A DNA stretch of 6,331 nucleotides from Deltaproteobacteria bacterium (GCA_016194725.1 JACQAW010000142.1:1-6331); one strand, 5' to 3'; positions 1-5,180 are shown, counted from the stretch's first letter. The notes: generated from the sequence alone by a model not told the origin. Made by a program: numbers and translations.

Positions 1-790
1 ACGGGTTGAAGATCACGCGCGGCGTGATGAACCAGATGATGCCGGGCTGCAGATCGGTCTGGTAGTTCGTGAAGTCGAGCGAGGGCTTGCCCAGATAATG
101 ATGGGCTTCCATCTCGTATTCGACGTTCAGCGCGAAGCGATCGGAAAGATTATAGCTGACGTAAGGGGCTGCATAGAGCTTGAAGGTCTTGCTCTTGGTT
201 ACACCCAGGTAAGCCTTGGCCTCGGTCCACGCACCCAAGGCAAAGTTGGAGTGCTCTACATTATAACGCACGTTGGGCGTGGTCTTGAGCGCGAACGTCA
301 TGTTGCGGTCTTGGGAGGCGGTACTGGTAGGCGCCTGTACAATGAGGTTCGAGTAAACGTTAAGGCCGTTGCCCGAGATCGTCTTGCGGTTGAAAATCTT
401 GATGCCGGCGTCACCCAGCACCATGTGCTGCCCGGGTCCGGGAATCATGAGGAAAGGAACCACGGGGCCGATGCCCACGTTCTTGTCGATCATGTAGGCC
501 GCGGTCATTTCGCCGTCGAGCAGCTGCTTCTGCGTGGTGTTCACCTTGCCGGTGCGGTCCAAGGCGTAGGTCGAGCCCAGGTCTGTGAGCGAAGCGCCGT
601 GGTAGATGGCGAAGTAATTCAGATAGATTTTATCAAGCAGCGCCGAAGAACCGGTGCCCGCGGCGGTCGCCGACATGGTTTGCACGGGTGCCATTGGCGT
701 GGGCGAAGAAGACACGGTGAGTGCCGATTCGGCCGCGAATGCGGAAGTTGAAAGAACAGTGAGCAGACCCAAAAACAGAAATTTTCTCAT
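1..790 (-). CDS. Exported outer-membrane beta-barrel-like protein, 3' end beyond the window
   Basis: The reverse strand reads open from an ATG at 790 to the left edge (263 codons, no stop), so this is the N-terminal part of a longer or nearly complete protein. It starts MRKFLFLGLLTVLSTSAFA, a classic Sec signal peptide with likely cleavage near residue 19 or 20. A Ser/Thr/Ala-rich linker of about 30 residues follows. The rest has alternating hydrophobic/polar segments with many aromatic residues and Gly/Asn turns (for example LKLYAAPYVSYNL-type strands and PGIIWFITPRVIFNP near the edge), typical of a transmembrane barrel. By inference it sits in the outer membrane; substrate and function are unknown. 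An in-frame ATG at 802 (adding MHRD) is an alternative start. Neither start has a convincing Shine-Dalgarno sequence. It diverges from the gene at 970. No named family was recognised. Confidence 0.8.
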   Translation of the reverse strand, partial: MRKFLFLGLLTVLSTSAFAAESALTVSSSPTPMAPVQTMSATAAGTGSSALLDKIYLNYFAIYHGASLTDLGSTYALDRTGKVNTTQKQLLDGEMTAAYMIDKNVGIGPVVPFLMIPGPGQHMVLGDAGIKIFNRKTISGNGLNVYSNLIVQAPTSTASQDRNMTFALKTTPNVRYNVEHSNFALGAWTEAKAYLGVTKSKTFKLYAAPYVSYNLSDRFALNVEYEMEAHHYLGKPSLDFTNYQTDLQPGIIWFITPRVIFNP

Positions 791-862
791 ATCGCGGTGC
801 ATATCACGGTTCAATTTAAGCAGCTATATCAACTTTATAGAAGACTAATTGCAGCTAAACTA

Positions 863-881
863 CTGTCTCAGGCATGGACAG
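863..881. promoter_or_regulatory. Small inverted repeat, possible activator site upstream of sigma-54 promoter
   Basis: CTGTC at 863-867 and GACAG at 877-881 form a 5-bp dyad with a 9-base centre. It lies about 67-85 bp upstream of the transcription start predicted for the 921-937 promoter, in the zone where sigma-54 enhancer-binding activators usually bind. It also lies upstream of the divergent minus-strand gene. The dyad is short and could occur by chance. Confidence 0.2.
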
Positions 882-920
882 CGTGGTCGTGAGAATACTC
901 AACAATGTCAATAATATCTG

Positions 921-937
921 TCGGCACCGCCCTTGCT
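921..937 (+). promoter_or_regulatory. Sigma-54 (RpoN) -24/-12 promoter for the gene at 970
   Basis: The sequence TCGGCACCGCCCTTGCT matches the RpoN consensus (YTGGCACG-N4-TTGCW) with GG at 923-924, GC at 935-936 and the required 10-base spacing. The mismatches are C for T just before GG and C for G after GGCAC. The predicted start is near 947-948, in GGGTAT, leaving a leader of about 22 bases before the ATG at 970. A nearly identical element occurs at 3975-3991. It implies dependence on an ATP-driven enhancer-binding activator, none of which is encoded in the window. Confidence 0.6.
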
Positions 938-958
938 TAGTATTGGGTATAGAGAGAC

Positions 959-963
959 GAGGA
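959..963 (+). promoter_or_regulatory. Ribosome binding site deciding the start at 970
   Basis: GAGGA ends 6 bases before the ATG at 970, ideal spacing. The ATG at 964 directly abuts it and would need the weaker AGAGAG at 951-956. Upstream ATGs such as 874 lie before the predicted promoter and are unlikely starts. Confidence 0.55.
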
Positions 964-969
964 ATGAGA

Positions 970-1800
970 ATGCGGGCTTCAATTTTAGCGCTGATCACGG
1001 TGAGCAGTTTGAGCATGGTTTATTCGGCAAGGGCCGAGGAGCCAGAGCCCGTGCGCACTCTGAATATCGATGCCGCCTACAAGAGCGAGACCGCCTCGAA
1101 CCCCCAGGGAGTGATTTCGATCGAGAAAAAGGCCGTCAAAAAATCCGAAGACGGAAAAGTGGAAGGCGCCGCGATTGCGGGCAGCTTCTCTTTTCCAGTG
1201 GCGTTCAAACCCGATGCCGCCGGAAATATTCCCAGCATCATGCTTCCCACCGCGCGGGCGGGCTTTGAGTATTTCAACGGCGGGCTGGGCGGCGCCCTTA
1301 TCGTGCGCGGGCTCGTCAGCCGCGACCTGGGTCTGGGCTTGAACTGGGCCACCATGGCAGCAATTGGCTTTCAGCTGTTCAAGAGCGGCAAGGACTCAAG
1401 CATCGGAACGCTGCAGCCGCTGCCTTTGCAGAACGGCTTTTCGTTTTCGGTTACCGGCCTGGGCGAAGCGGGAGCCGGGCAGATAGACATCCTGGGCAAG
1501 AAAGCGCGGGCCCTGTATGGCGCGCGGCTCGAAGAAGTCGTGCAGTACTGCGCGTCGTTGGACAGCTATAATGACAACATGCTCTGCGCCAATCTGAGCG
1601 CCTACCAAAAGATCGGCAATGAGCTTGGCGTAGGCGGCGATGCCAGCCTTATCTTCGCTCATGCCATCGAAGAGGGCATGCAGAAGGGCTATATTTTCAT
1701 CGCACCTACGGCCGGGGCAGATTCCCTGGCGGCAACCAGCGACACTTGCAGCCGAACCACCGCGGTCACCGCTGGCGGACGCATCGGCATCAAGTTCTGA
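970..1800 (+). CDS. Exported protein of unknown function, possibly outer-membrane associated
   Basis: A 276-residue protein with a Sec signal peptide (about residues 1-22, ending YSARA before EEPEP). The mature part starts with a polar, Lys-rich stretch (about 30-67), then glycine-rich alternating segments (residues 68-175, including GGLGGALIVRGLV). It continues with a stretch holding Cys194 and Cys206 and finishes with the strand-like GGRIGIKF. Ending in phenylalanine on a likely beta strand is a feature of outer-membrane barrels recognised by BAM, so an envelope location is inferred. Three cysteines in the mature part (194, 206, 260) could form a disulfide. No family was recognised. The start at 970 is chosen because GAGGA sits 6 bases upstream; ATG 964 would add two residues. 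The gene is monocistronic in appearance and converges on the peptidase gene. Expression is probably sigma-54 dependent. Confidence 0.8.
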   Translation: MRASILALITVSSLSMVYSARAEEPEPVRTLNIDAAYKSETASNPQGVISIEKKAVKKSEDGKVEGAAIAGSFSFPVAFKPDAAGNIPSIMLPTARAGFEYFNGGLGGALIVRGLVSRDLGLGLNWATMAAIGFQLFKSGKDSSIGTLQPLPLQNGFSFSVTGLGEAGAGQIDILGKKARALYGARLEEVVQYCASLDSYNDNMLCANLSAYQKIGNELGVGGDASLIFAHAIEEGMQKGYIFIAPTAGADSLAATSDTCSRTTAVTAGGRIGIKF

Positions 1801-1823
1801 GTCATTGACCCGGCCATTGATAG

Positions 1824-1949
1824 GGGCATCTGACCCAGCAAAACGGCGAGCTCAAATGCCTGCGCAGCTTTCGCGAAGAAATGCGCGTAACGATCGAAGG
1901 CGTGACGGTTTTCGACGTGGGCGTCTCCGACAGCACGCATTGTGAATAG
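1824..1949 (+). pseudogene. Coding-like 3' fragment or very short ORF between convergent genes
   Basis: Between the TAG at 1821 and the TAG at 1947 one frame is open for 41 codons. It reads like real protein, for example NGELKCLRSFREEMRVTIEG followed by VTVFDVGVSDSTHCE, with plausible codon use. There is no ATG until 1881 (22 codons, weak AAGAA upstream). It could be the decayed tail of a lost gene, a micro-ORF, or chance. Nothing was recognised. It fills most of the 165-bp gap, in which no clear terminator was seen for either convergent gene. Confidence 0.25.
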
Positions 1950-1965
1950 TAAGAAGCTGCGTCGG

Positions 1966-3180
1966 TTACTTGGCGGCTCTGATATAGGCTGCGCTTAGAA
2001 AGGCCGCGAAGTAGTCCCAGTACATGTGGTAGTAACCGGCGTCGCCCACTTTGGTGCCGTGGCTGTTCTTGATCTTGAATTTGATGATCTTGCCGTCAGA
2101 GCCCATGTCGACGCCGATGATTTCGACGGCGTGCCCGGTGCCCTTGAAATCATAGGCATCCCGGTAATCGCGAGGTGGAGGCTCGAAACCCTTCGGAATG
2201 AAGAATGCGCCGATGGACATGATTCCAGTTTTTTCGTCGACGAATTCGTGCACCGATTCGTAACCGATGCGAACGCTTTCGCCGCGAGCCAGGGCTTCGA
2301 CGATTTTCTGGCCGATTTGCTCGATGGGCCTGGTTCGCGAAACGGCGTTCGAGGGCAGCAGGACCGACTCCGGCTTGACCTTGACGTGCCTTGGCCTGAT
2401 TTTCTTCACGATCGCGGCTATGTCTTCCGGCAGATCGGCTTCGGCCGGAGCCATTCTTATCGTGATGCGGTCATCCTTGGGAATCATCTGTTCGGCGAAG
2501 TCTTCGGGGGAATCGTATTTCACGCCATCGTGCTCGAAGGCCTCGGGCATCGCACCGGTATAGCTTTCAAGCAGCGCCAGCATGTCGGTTTTCGCCGTTT
2601 CCAGAAGCCGGGCCTTGGCCGCTGCATCGCCTGTGCGTGCCGCTTCGAGATGGTACTTCGCGATACGCGCATTCAGGAAGTAGTACATCCGCTTGGCGAT
2701 CTTGGGCGATTTGAAATCGACTCGGGGCTTCCAGGCCGCATCGGGCACGGCGCCGAAATTTTGAACGAGCCAGTCCACGTTGGCCGCCAAACCGCCTGGG
2801 CGAAACTGGTTACCCGGCGTAAGCAGGGCCTCGACGGCCTTGAGCCGCATGCCGATCGCAATAAGGTACTCTTCCGACAGATCAATGGTTTTGCCGGCCG
2901 TCGTCAGCAGCTTCTGCTCGATATTCGAGGTGCCGCTGAACACCCAGCAGCTTCGGGCGCCGCATTGATTTTTGATCTCGGTGCTTTCAACCTCATGCGT
3001 ATATCTCGTGTTATGCGCAAAGTCGGGGCGAACTTCGGAAAGCTCGGCCTCGGTATGGGTAAATAATGCCTCGCAGCTGGTGGGGTCTGCCGGCGTCTGA
3101 TCGGTGGCGCGCGCAATAGGCGCGGGCAATATGCCCAGAAAAATCAAACTGAATAATACCGCGCACCGCTGCCTGCTCAT
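1966..3180 (-). CDS. Exported papain-fold cysteine peptidase, bleomycin hydrolase/PepC (C1B) type
   Basis: A 404-residue protein with a signal peptide (about residues 1-25, hydrophobic LFSLIFLGILPAPIARA). Catalytic signatures of family C1 are complete: Gln72 in NQCGARSCW (oxyanion hole), nucleophile Cys78, His350 in GTGHAVEIIGVD and Asn372 in KIKNSHGTKVGDAGYY. The order and internal segments fit bleomycin hydrolase/aminopeptidase C better than papain: PGGLAANVDWLVQNFGAVP (129-146), then a helical region with KRMYYFLNARIAKYH (163-177), then EAFEHDGVKYDSPEDF, then HAVEIIGVDMGSDGKIIKFK. Those enzymes are normally cytoplasmic hexamers; here the signal peptide predicts a periplasmic or secreted enzyme. 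The C-terminus (AYIRAAK) ends soon after the last core segment. The start at 3180 overlaps the stop of the upstream gene (ATGA), suggesting translational coupling. An in-frame extension to 3255 is not protein-like. Peptidase assignment is firm; substrate is unknown. Confidence 0.87.
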   Translation of the reverse strand: MSRQRCAVLFSLIFLGILPAPIARATDQTPADPTSCEALFTHTEAELSEVRPDFAHNTRYTHEVESTEIKNQCGARSCWVFSGTSNIEQKLLTTAGKTIDLSEEYLIAIGMRLKAVEALLTPGNQFRPGGLAANVDWLVQNFGAVPDAAWKPRVDFKSPKIAKRMYYFLNARIAKYHLEAARTGDAAAKARLLETAKTDMLALLESYTGAMPEAFEHDGVKYDSPEDFAEQMIPKDDRITIRMAPAEADLPEDIAAIVKKIRPRHVKVKPESVLLPSNAVSRTRPIEQIGQKIVEALARGESVRIGYESVHEFVDEKTGIMSIGAFFIPKGFEPPPRDYRDAYDFKGTGHAVEIIGVDMGSDGKIIKFKIKNSHGTKVGDAGYYHMYWDYFAAFLSAAYIRAAK

Positions 3181-3620
3181 TGTCTTACTTTTCGGCGATT
3201 GAGCCTGAATGTTGAACGCCTTCGACAAGATGCCAGCATCCCCAATAGGTTGCAAAACAGCACGGCGCTGTCAGGGTAACTGTTCAACATTTGCTGAAGC
3301 CCCGAGAGCCGGACAGTCTCGTCGGGTGAGGTGAAAAAACTATCCGACAGCAACGTGAGCCTCGGATGCTTCATGCGAAACGGCAACAGCACGCGAGCCA
3401 CCGGATCGGGCTCAAGCGCGACAATTTCATCGAACCGCGCAAGTAATTTCGGCGTCAGGCAATAGCCCGCGCTGGGACCGATAAGAATCAGCCGCCGTTC
3501 GCGTGGCTGCCAACCCTCGAGCCATTCGCCGATGGCGGAACGAAAGGGCGACCACAAAATTTTTGAATGGCTTAGGGCACGCCAGTGATAACGTAGGCCG
3601 CCCGCCGGGCTTATCAGCAT
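3177..3620 (-). CDS. Small conserved-looking protein with methyltransferase/Rossmann-like motifs
   Basis: A 147-residue protein. A hydrophobic strand and glycine turn, RLILIGPSAGYCL (43-55), followed by DEIVALEPDPVARVLL (64-79), resembles motifs I and II of class I SAM-dependent methyltransferases (Rossmann fold, with the acidic Glu70 ending strand 2). SAVLFCNLLGML (118-129) could be strand 4. The N-terminal LRYHWRALSHSKILWSPF suggests a compact amphipathic start. Catalysis is unproven and the name is provisional. The C-terminus turns abruptly into a basic tail (SCRRRSTFRLNRRKVRQ), unlike the rest, and the protein is short for a methyltransferase, so it may be truncated. The stop at 3177-3179 overlaps the start of the peptidase gene by 4 nt, so the two form an operon. 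ATG 3620 has no clear Shine-Dalgarno. A -10-like TACAAT lies at 3633-3628, only 7 bases before the start, with no good -35. Longer frames upstream run through low-complexity repeats and were not accepted. Confidence 0.6.
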   Translation of the reverse strand: MLISPAGGLRYHWRALSHSKILWSPFRSAIGEWLEGWQPRERRLILIGPSAGYCLTPKLLARFDEIVALEPDPVARVLLPFRMKHPRLTLLSDSFFTSPDETVRLSGLQQMLNSYPDSAVLFCNLLGMLASCRRRSTFRLNRRKVRQ

Positions 3621-3696
3621 CGTTTTGATTGTAACCCATGATGGTGGAGAACCGTAATCGGACAGGGACACCGCCGTCGAACCGGGCACGGGCAAA

Positions 3697-3738
3697 GCAC
3701 CGGCACCGGCACCGGCACAGGTACAGACACCGGTGCCG
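3697..3738. repeat. Degenerate GCACCG hexamer tandem array
   Basis: Seven consecutive hexamers: GCACCG three times exactly, then GCACAG, GTACAG, ACACCG and GTGCCG. Related CACCGGT-type motifs continue to about 3775 (for example ATCACCGGTCACCGG). The array is intergenic, upstream of the minus-strand pair, and looks like replication-slippage repeat material that has begun to diverge. Confidence 0.65.
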
Positions 3739-3780
3739 GTGACAGGGCACTGGCCACAGATCACCGGTCACCGGGATACC

Positions 3781-3859
3781 AGGTACTGGCCGTATTTTGG
3801 ACTTTGGACTTTGGTTTCCTTCGCCCCAAAATCCAAAGTCCAAAATATGGCCAGTACCT
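3781..3859. repeat. 34-bp near-perfect inverted repeat with heptamer core
   Basis: The left arm 3781-3814 (begins AGGTACTGGCCGTATTTTGG) and right arm 3826-3859 are reverse complements at 32 of 34 positions, around an 11-base centre (TTTCCTTCGCC). The inner part of each arm consists of tandem heptamers of the form TTTGGAC/TTTTGGA. Transcribed rightward, one mismatch becomes a G-U pair and one is C-A; transcribed leftward the second becomes G-U. It could be a REP/MITE-like element, a long hairpin, or a boundary terminator between divergent genes. There is no T-run after either arm. Confidence 0.8.
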
Positions 3860-3910
3860 CGTACCCACGACTGCTCGCCCCCGGGGCTGGTTGATTCCCC
3901 GCCCCTGTGT

Positions 3911-3957
3911 CAAAAAGACCTACAGTCCACCGCACAAAGACCTACCCTCAGTCCCTG
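3911..3957 (+). repeat. AAAGACCTAC direct repeats upstream of sigma-54 promoter
   Basis: CAAAAAGACCTACAGTCC at 3911-3928 and CAAAGACCTACCCTCAGTCC at 3935-3954 share AAAGACCTAC and AGTCC. The AAAGACC starts are 22 bases apart, about two helical turns. They sit roughly 45-91 bases before the predicted transcription start, a plausible position for activator binding sites on one DNA face. Confidence 0.4.
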
Positions 3958-3976
3958 TAATTACAGGGTTTTTGTT
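3953..3976 (+). terminator. Palindrome with T-run: intrinsic terminator/attenuator or operator
   Basis: CCCTGTAATTACAGGG (3953-3968) is a perfect 16-bp palindrome that can form a 6-bp stem with an AATT loop, followed at once by TTTTTGTT. That is the form of a weak rho-independent terminator on the plus strand. No plus-strand gene lies directly upstream, so it may block read-through into the sigma-54 promoter, or serve as a protein-binding dyad. The T-run overlaps the promoter's -24 edge. Confidence 0.45.
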
Positions 3977-3991
3977 GGCACCGGCCTTGCT
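3975..3991 (+). promoter_or_regulatory. Sigma-54 (RpoN) -24/-12 promoter for the gene at 4004
   Basis: TTGGCACCGGCCTTGCT matches the RpoN consensus at every defined position except the G after GGCAC. GG is at 3977-3978, GC at 3989-3990, spacing 10 bases. It is identical to the 921-937 element at 15 of 17 positions, and both are followed by GGGTAT at the predicted start. The predicted start (about 4000-4002) is only 2-4 bases before the first ATG of the downstream gene. Confidence 0.6.
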
Positions 3992-4003
3992 ATATCTCTG
4001 GGT

Positions 4004-4258
4004 ATGATGACCCGGTCCAAAGTCGCAATCATCGCCGCCCTACTCGTAGCCGCCACGACGTGGCTTGGCTACTCCCTGTACCTGGGCGAGGTCGAAACTG
4101 CGGCTCTGCGGGCCCGGGCGAGCAAACTTTTCGCCTATGACCACAGCCACCGCAACGTACTCGCGGCCCACCGCCTGCGGGCGTTGTCGATTGCCATCGA
4201 GTTTCGCGACGACCGCGGCGCCGAAGCGCTGCTCGACCAGCTTGAAAGCTCGATCTAG
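4004..4258 (+). CDS. Small single-pass membrane protein, possibly frameshifted at its 3' end
   Basis: An 84-residue protein: basic N-terminus (MMTRSK), one transmembrane helix (about residues 7-27, VAIIAALLVAATTWLGYSLYL), then a charged, probably helical tail (ALRARASKLFAYDHSHRNVL, EALLDQLESSI). The N-in orientation is inferred from the leading basic residues, which would place the tail in the periplasm. No family was recognised. The two possible starts are adjacent ATGs (4004, 4007) with no Shine-Dalgarno, and the predicted transcript begins 2-4 bases upstream, so translation would be leaderless or nearly so. Past Glu81 the -1 frame continues sensibly for 29 codons to a TAG at 4333-4335 (EKLDLGLVPTQMQLQRK and on), so the natural protein may be about 110 residues. 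The 150-base gap to the next gene (4336-4485) shows nothing clear. Confidence 0.6.
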   Translation: MMTRSKVAIIAALLVAATTWLGYSLYLGEVETAALRARASKLFAYDHSHRNVLAAHRLRALSIAIEFRDDRGAEALLDQLESSI

Positions 4259-4469
4259 GCCTTGTTCCCACCCAGATGCAGCTGCAGCGCAAGCTTGCAG
4301 ACAAATGCCGCGACCAGAAAAAAAACGTATCTTAGATCATGGTTTGCGCTTTCGTTCATGAAGGATGGTTATAGCAACGCTCGTGCCTTCTGATGTGCAC
4401 GGTGCGCGCTACGATTGGTGGCTGCGCTGTAGGTAAATTATGCAGGGCGTATTTCGATCTGGAGATATC

Positions 4470-4473
4470 GAGG
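4470..4473 (+). promoter_or_regulatory. Ribosome binding site of the carbonic anhydrase gene
   Basis: GAGG lies 12 bases before ATG 4486, rather far, but 6 bases before an in-frame TTG at 4480. The TTG start would add two residues (Met-Asn) before the annotated Met; signal peptide prediction is unaffected. Confidence 0.4.
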
Positions 4474-4485
4474 TACAGTTTGAAT

Positions 4486-5163
4486 ATGATTAAATTTTCA
4501 GTTTTGACTTTCGTGTTGCTGCTCATGACGTCCGCGGTAGTCGCCAAAGAAGCCAACGAGCCCGAGTCGACGCCGAAAATCGCTTTGGCTGATCTGCAGG
4601 CCGGCAACAAGCGTTTTTCCCGGGGCGAGCCCAAGCATCCCGATCAGCAAAATGCCGTGCGCGAGAAACTGGCGAGTGGCCAGCACCCGCCGGCCATCGT
4701 TCTTTCCTGCAGCGACTCCCGTGTTCCGCCCGAGCTGGTCTTTGATCAGGGTCTGGGCAGGGTGTTTACCATCCGGGTTGCCGGGAACATTCTCGACCCG
4801 GCCACGGTGGCGAGCATCGAATATGCGGTTGAGCACCTGGATTCCAAGCTCGTCGTCGTCATGGGCCACGAGAATTGCGGCGCTGTGAAGGCTGCGCTCG
4901 AAACCCCGGCGGGCACGTCAGCCGGTTCCCGCGATCTGGATACTTTGCTCAGCGTGGTCCGTACCAATATGGGCAAGGAGAAGTCGGTCAAAGGCGCCGT
5001 CAAATCCAATGTGAATGCCGTCGCCGAGGATCTCATGATTCGCTCCAAGATCGTTCGCGATCACGTGCGCTCGGGAAAGGTGGCGATCGTTCCGGCCATC
5101 TACAGTCTCGAAAGCGGTATCGTCGAGTTCTGGAATACCGGGCACGTCGAAGATTCTCGGTGA
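4486..5163 (+). CDS. Exported beta-class carbonic anhydrase
   Basis: A 225-residue zinc enzyme interconverting CO2 and bicarbonate. The beta-class signatures are complete: CSDSR at 75-79 (Cys75 zinc ligand, Asp77-Arg79 catalytic dyad) and GHENCGAV at 127-134 (His128 and Cys131 zinc ligands). Flanking family blocks are also present: LQAGNKRF (38-44 region), PPELVFDQGLGRVFTIRVAGN (81-101), SIEYAVEHL and the C-terminal GKVAIVPAIYSLESGIVEF. Residues 1-20 (FSVLTFVLLLMTSAVVA before KEANEP) form a signal peptide, so the enzyme is predicted to be periplasmic, whereas most beta enzymes are cytoplasmic. Length is normal for the class plus a signal. ATG 4486 is annotated; TTG 4480 is possible. The next gene begins 58 bases downstream with unrelated function, so co-transcription is uncertain. 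No convincing promoter was seen. Confidence 0.93.
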   Translation: MIKFSVLTFVLLLMTSAVVAKEANEPESTPKIALADLQAGNKRFSRGEPKHPDQQNAVREKLASGQHPPAIVLSCSDSRVPPELVFDQGLGRVFTIRVAGNILDPATVASIEYAVEHLDSKLVVVMGHENCGAVKAALETPAGTSAGSRDLDTLLSVVRTNMGKEKSVKGAVKSNVNAVAEDLMIRSKIVRDHVRSGKVAIVPAIYSLESGIVEFWNTGHVEDSR

Positions 5164-5180
5164 GAAGTCCGTGAATCATT

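Larger units (their letters stand above)
3621..4003. other. Repeat-rich intergenic region between divergent genes
   Basis: About 383 bases without a convincing gene. From left to right it holds a possible -10 for the minus gene (3628-3633), a degenerate hexamer array (3697-3738) followed by CACCGGT-type palindromes, a 34-bp inverted repeat (3781-3859), a GCCCCCGGGGC palindrome (3877-3887), two AAAGACCTAC direct repeats (3911-3957), a 16-bp palindrome with a T-run (3953-3976) and a sigma-54 promoter (3975-3991). Frames reading through it give low-complexity or repeat-derived peptides. Confidence 0.7.

Noticed and set aside
98..751. Long plus-strand ORF of 217 codons
   Set aside because: It lies opposite the signal-peptide-bearing minus-strand gene; its translation is rich in Arg/Gly/His with no motif, typical of an antisense shadow.
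874..969. Upstream in-frame ATG for the exported protein
   Set aside because: It lies before the sigma-54 promoter, lacks a Shine-Dalgarno sequence and would bury the signal peptide behind 32 residues.
2026..3066. Plus-strand ORF of 346 codons
   Set aside because: It is antisense to the cysteine peptidase, whose catalytic motifs are intact; the plus-strand product shows no recognisable motif.
3177..3255. N-terminal extension of the peptidase from a TTG at 3255
   Set aside because: It would precede and mask the signal peptide and lies wholly inside the upstream gene; the ATGA overlap start at 3180 is better.
3628..3633. TACAAT as a sigma-70 -10 box for the minus-strand pair
   Set aside because: Good -10 but no acceptable -35 at 16-18 bases, and it would leave almost no leader; noted in the gene entry only.
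3427..3843. Minus-strand ORF of 138 codons crossing the inverted repeat
   Set aside because: Its N-terminal part is translated repeat and Cys/Arg low-complexity sequence; the competing frame carries the Rossmann-like motifs.
3697..3859. Possible CRISPR array
   Set aside because: Repeats are short contiguous hexamers and one inverted repeat; there are no regularly spaced direct repeats with unique spacers and no cas genes.
3797..4003. N-terminal extension of the small membrane protein (69 codons)
   Set aside because: It runs through the inverted repeat, palindrome and sigma-54 promoter and reads as proline/serine-rich non-protein sequence; the promoter places the start at 4004.
4434..4460. 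FliA (sigma-28)-like element TAAA-N15-TTCGATCT before the carbonic anhydrase gene
   Set aside because: Spacing fits but only 4 of 8 bases of the -10 consensus match and the gene is not flagellar.
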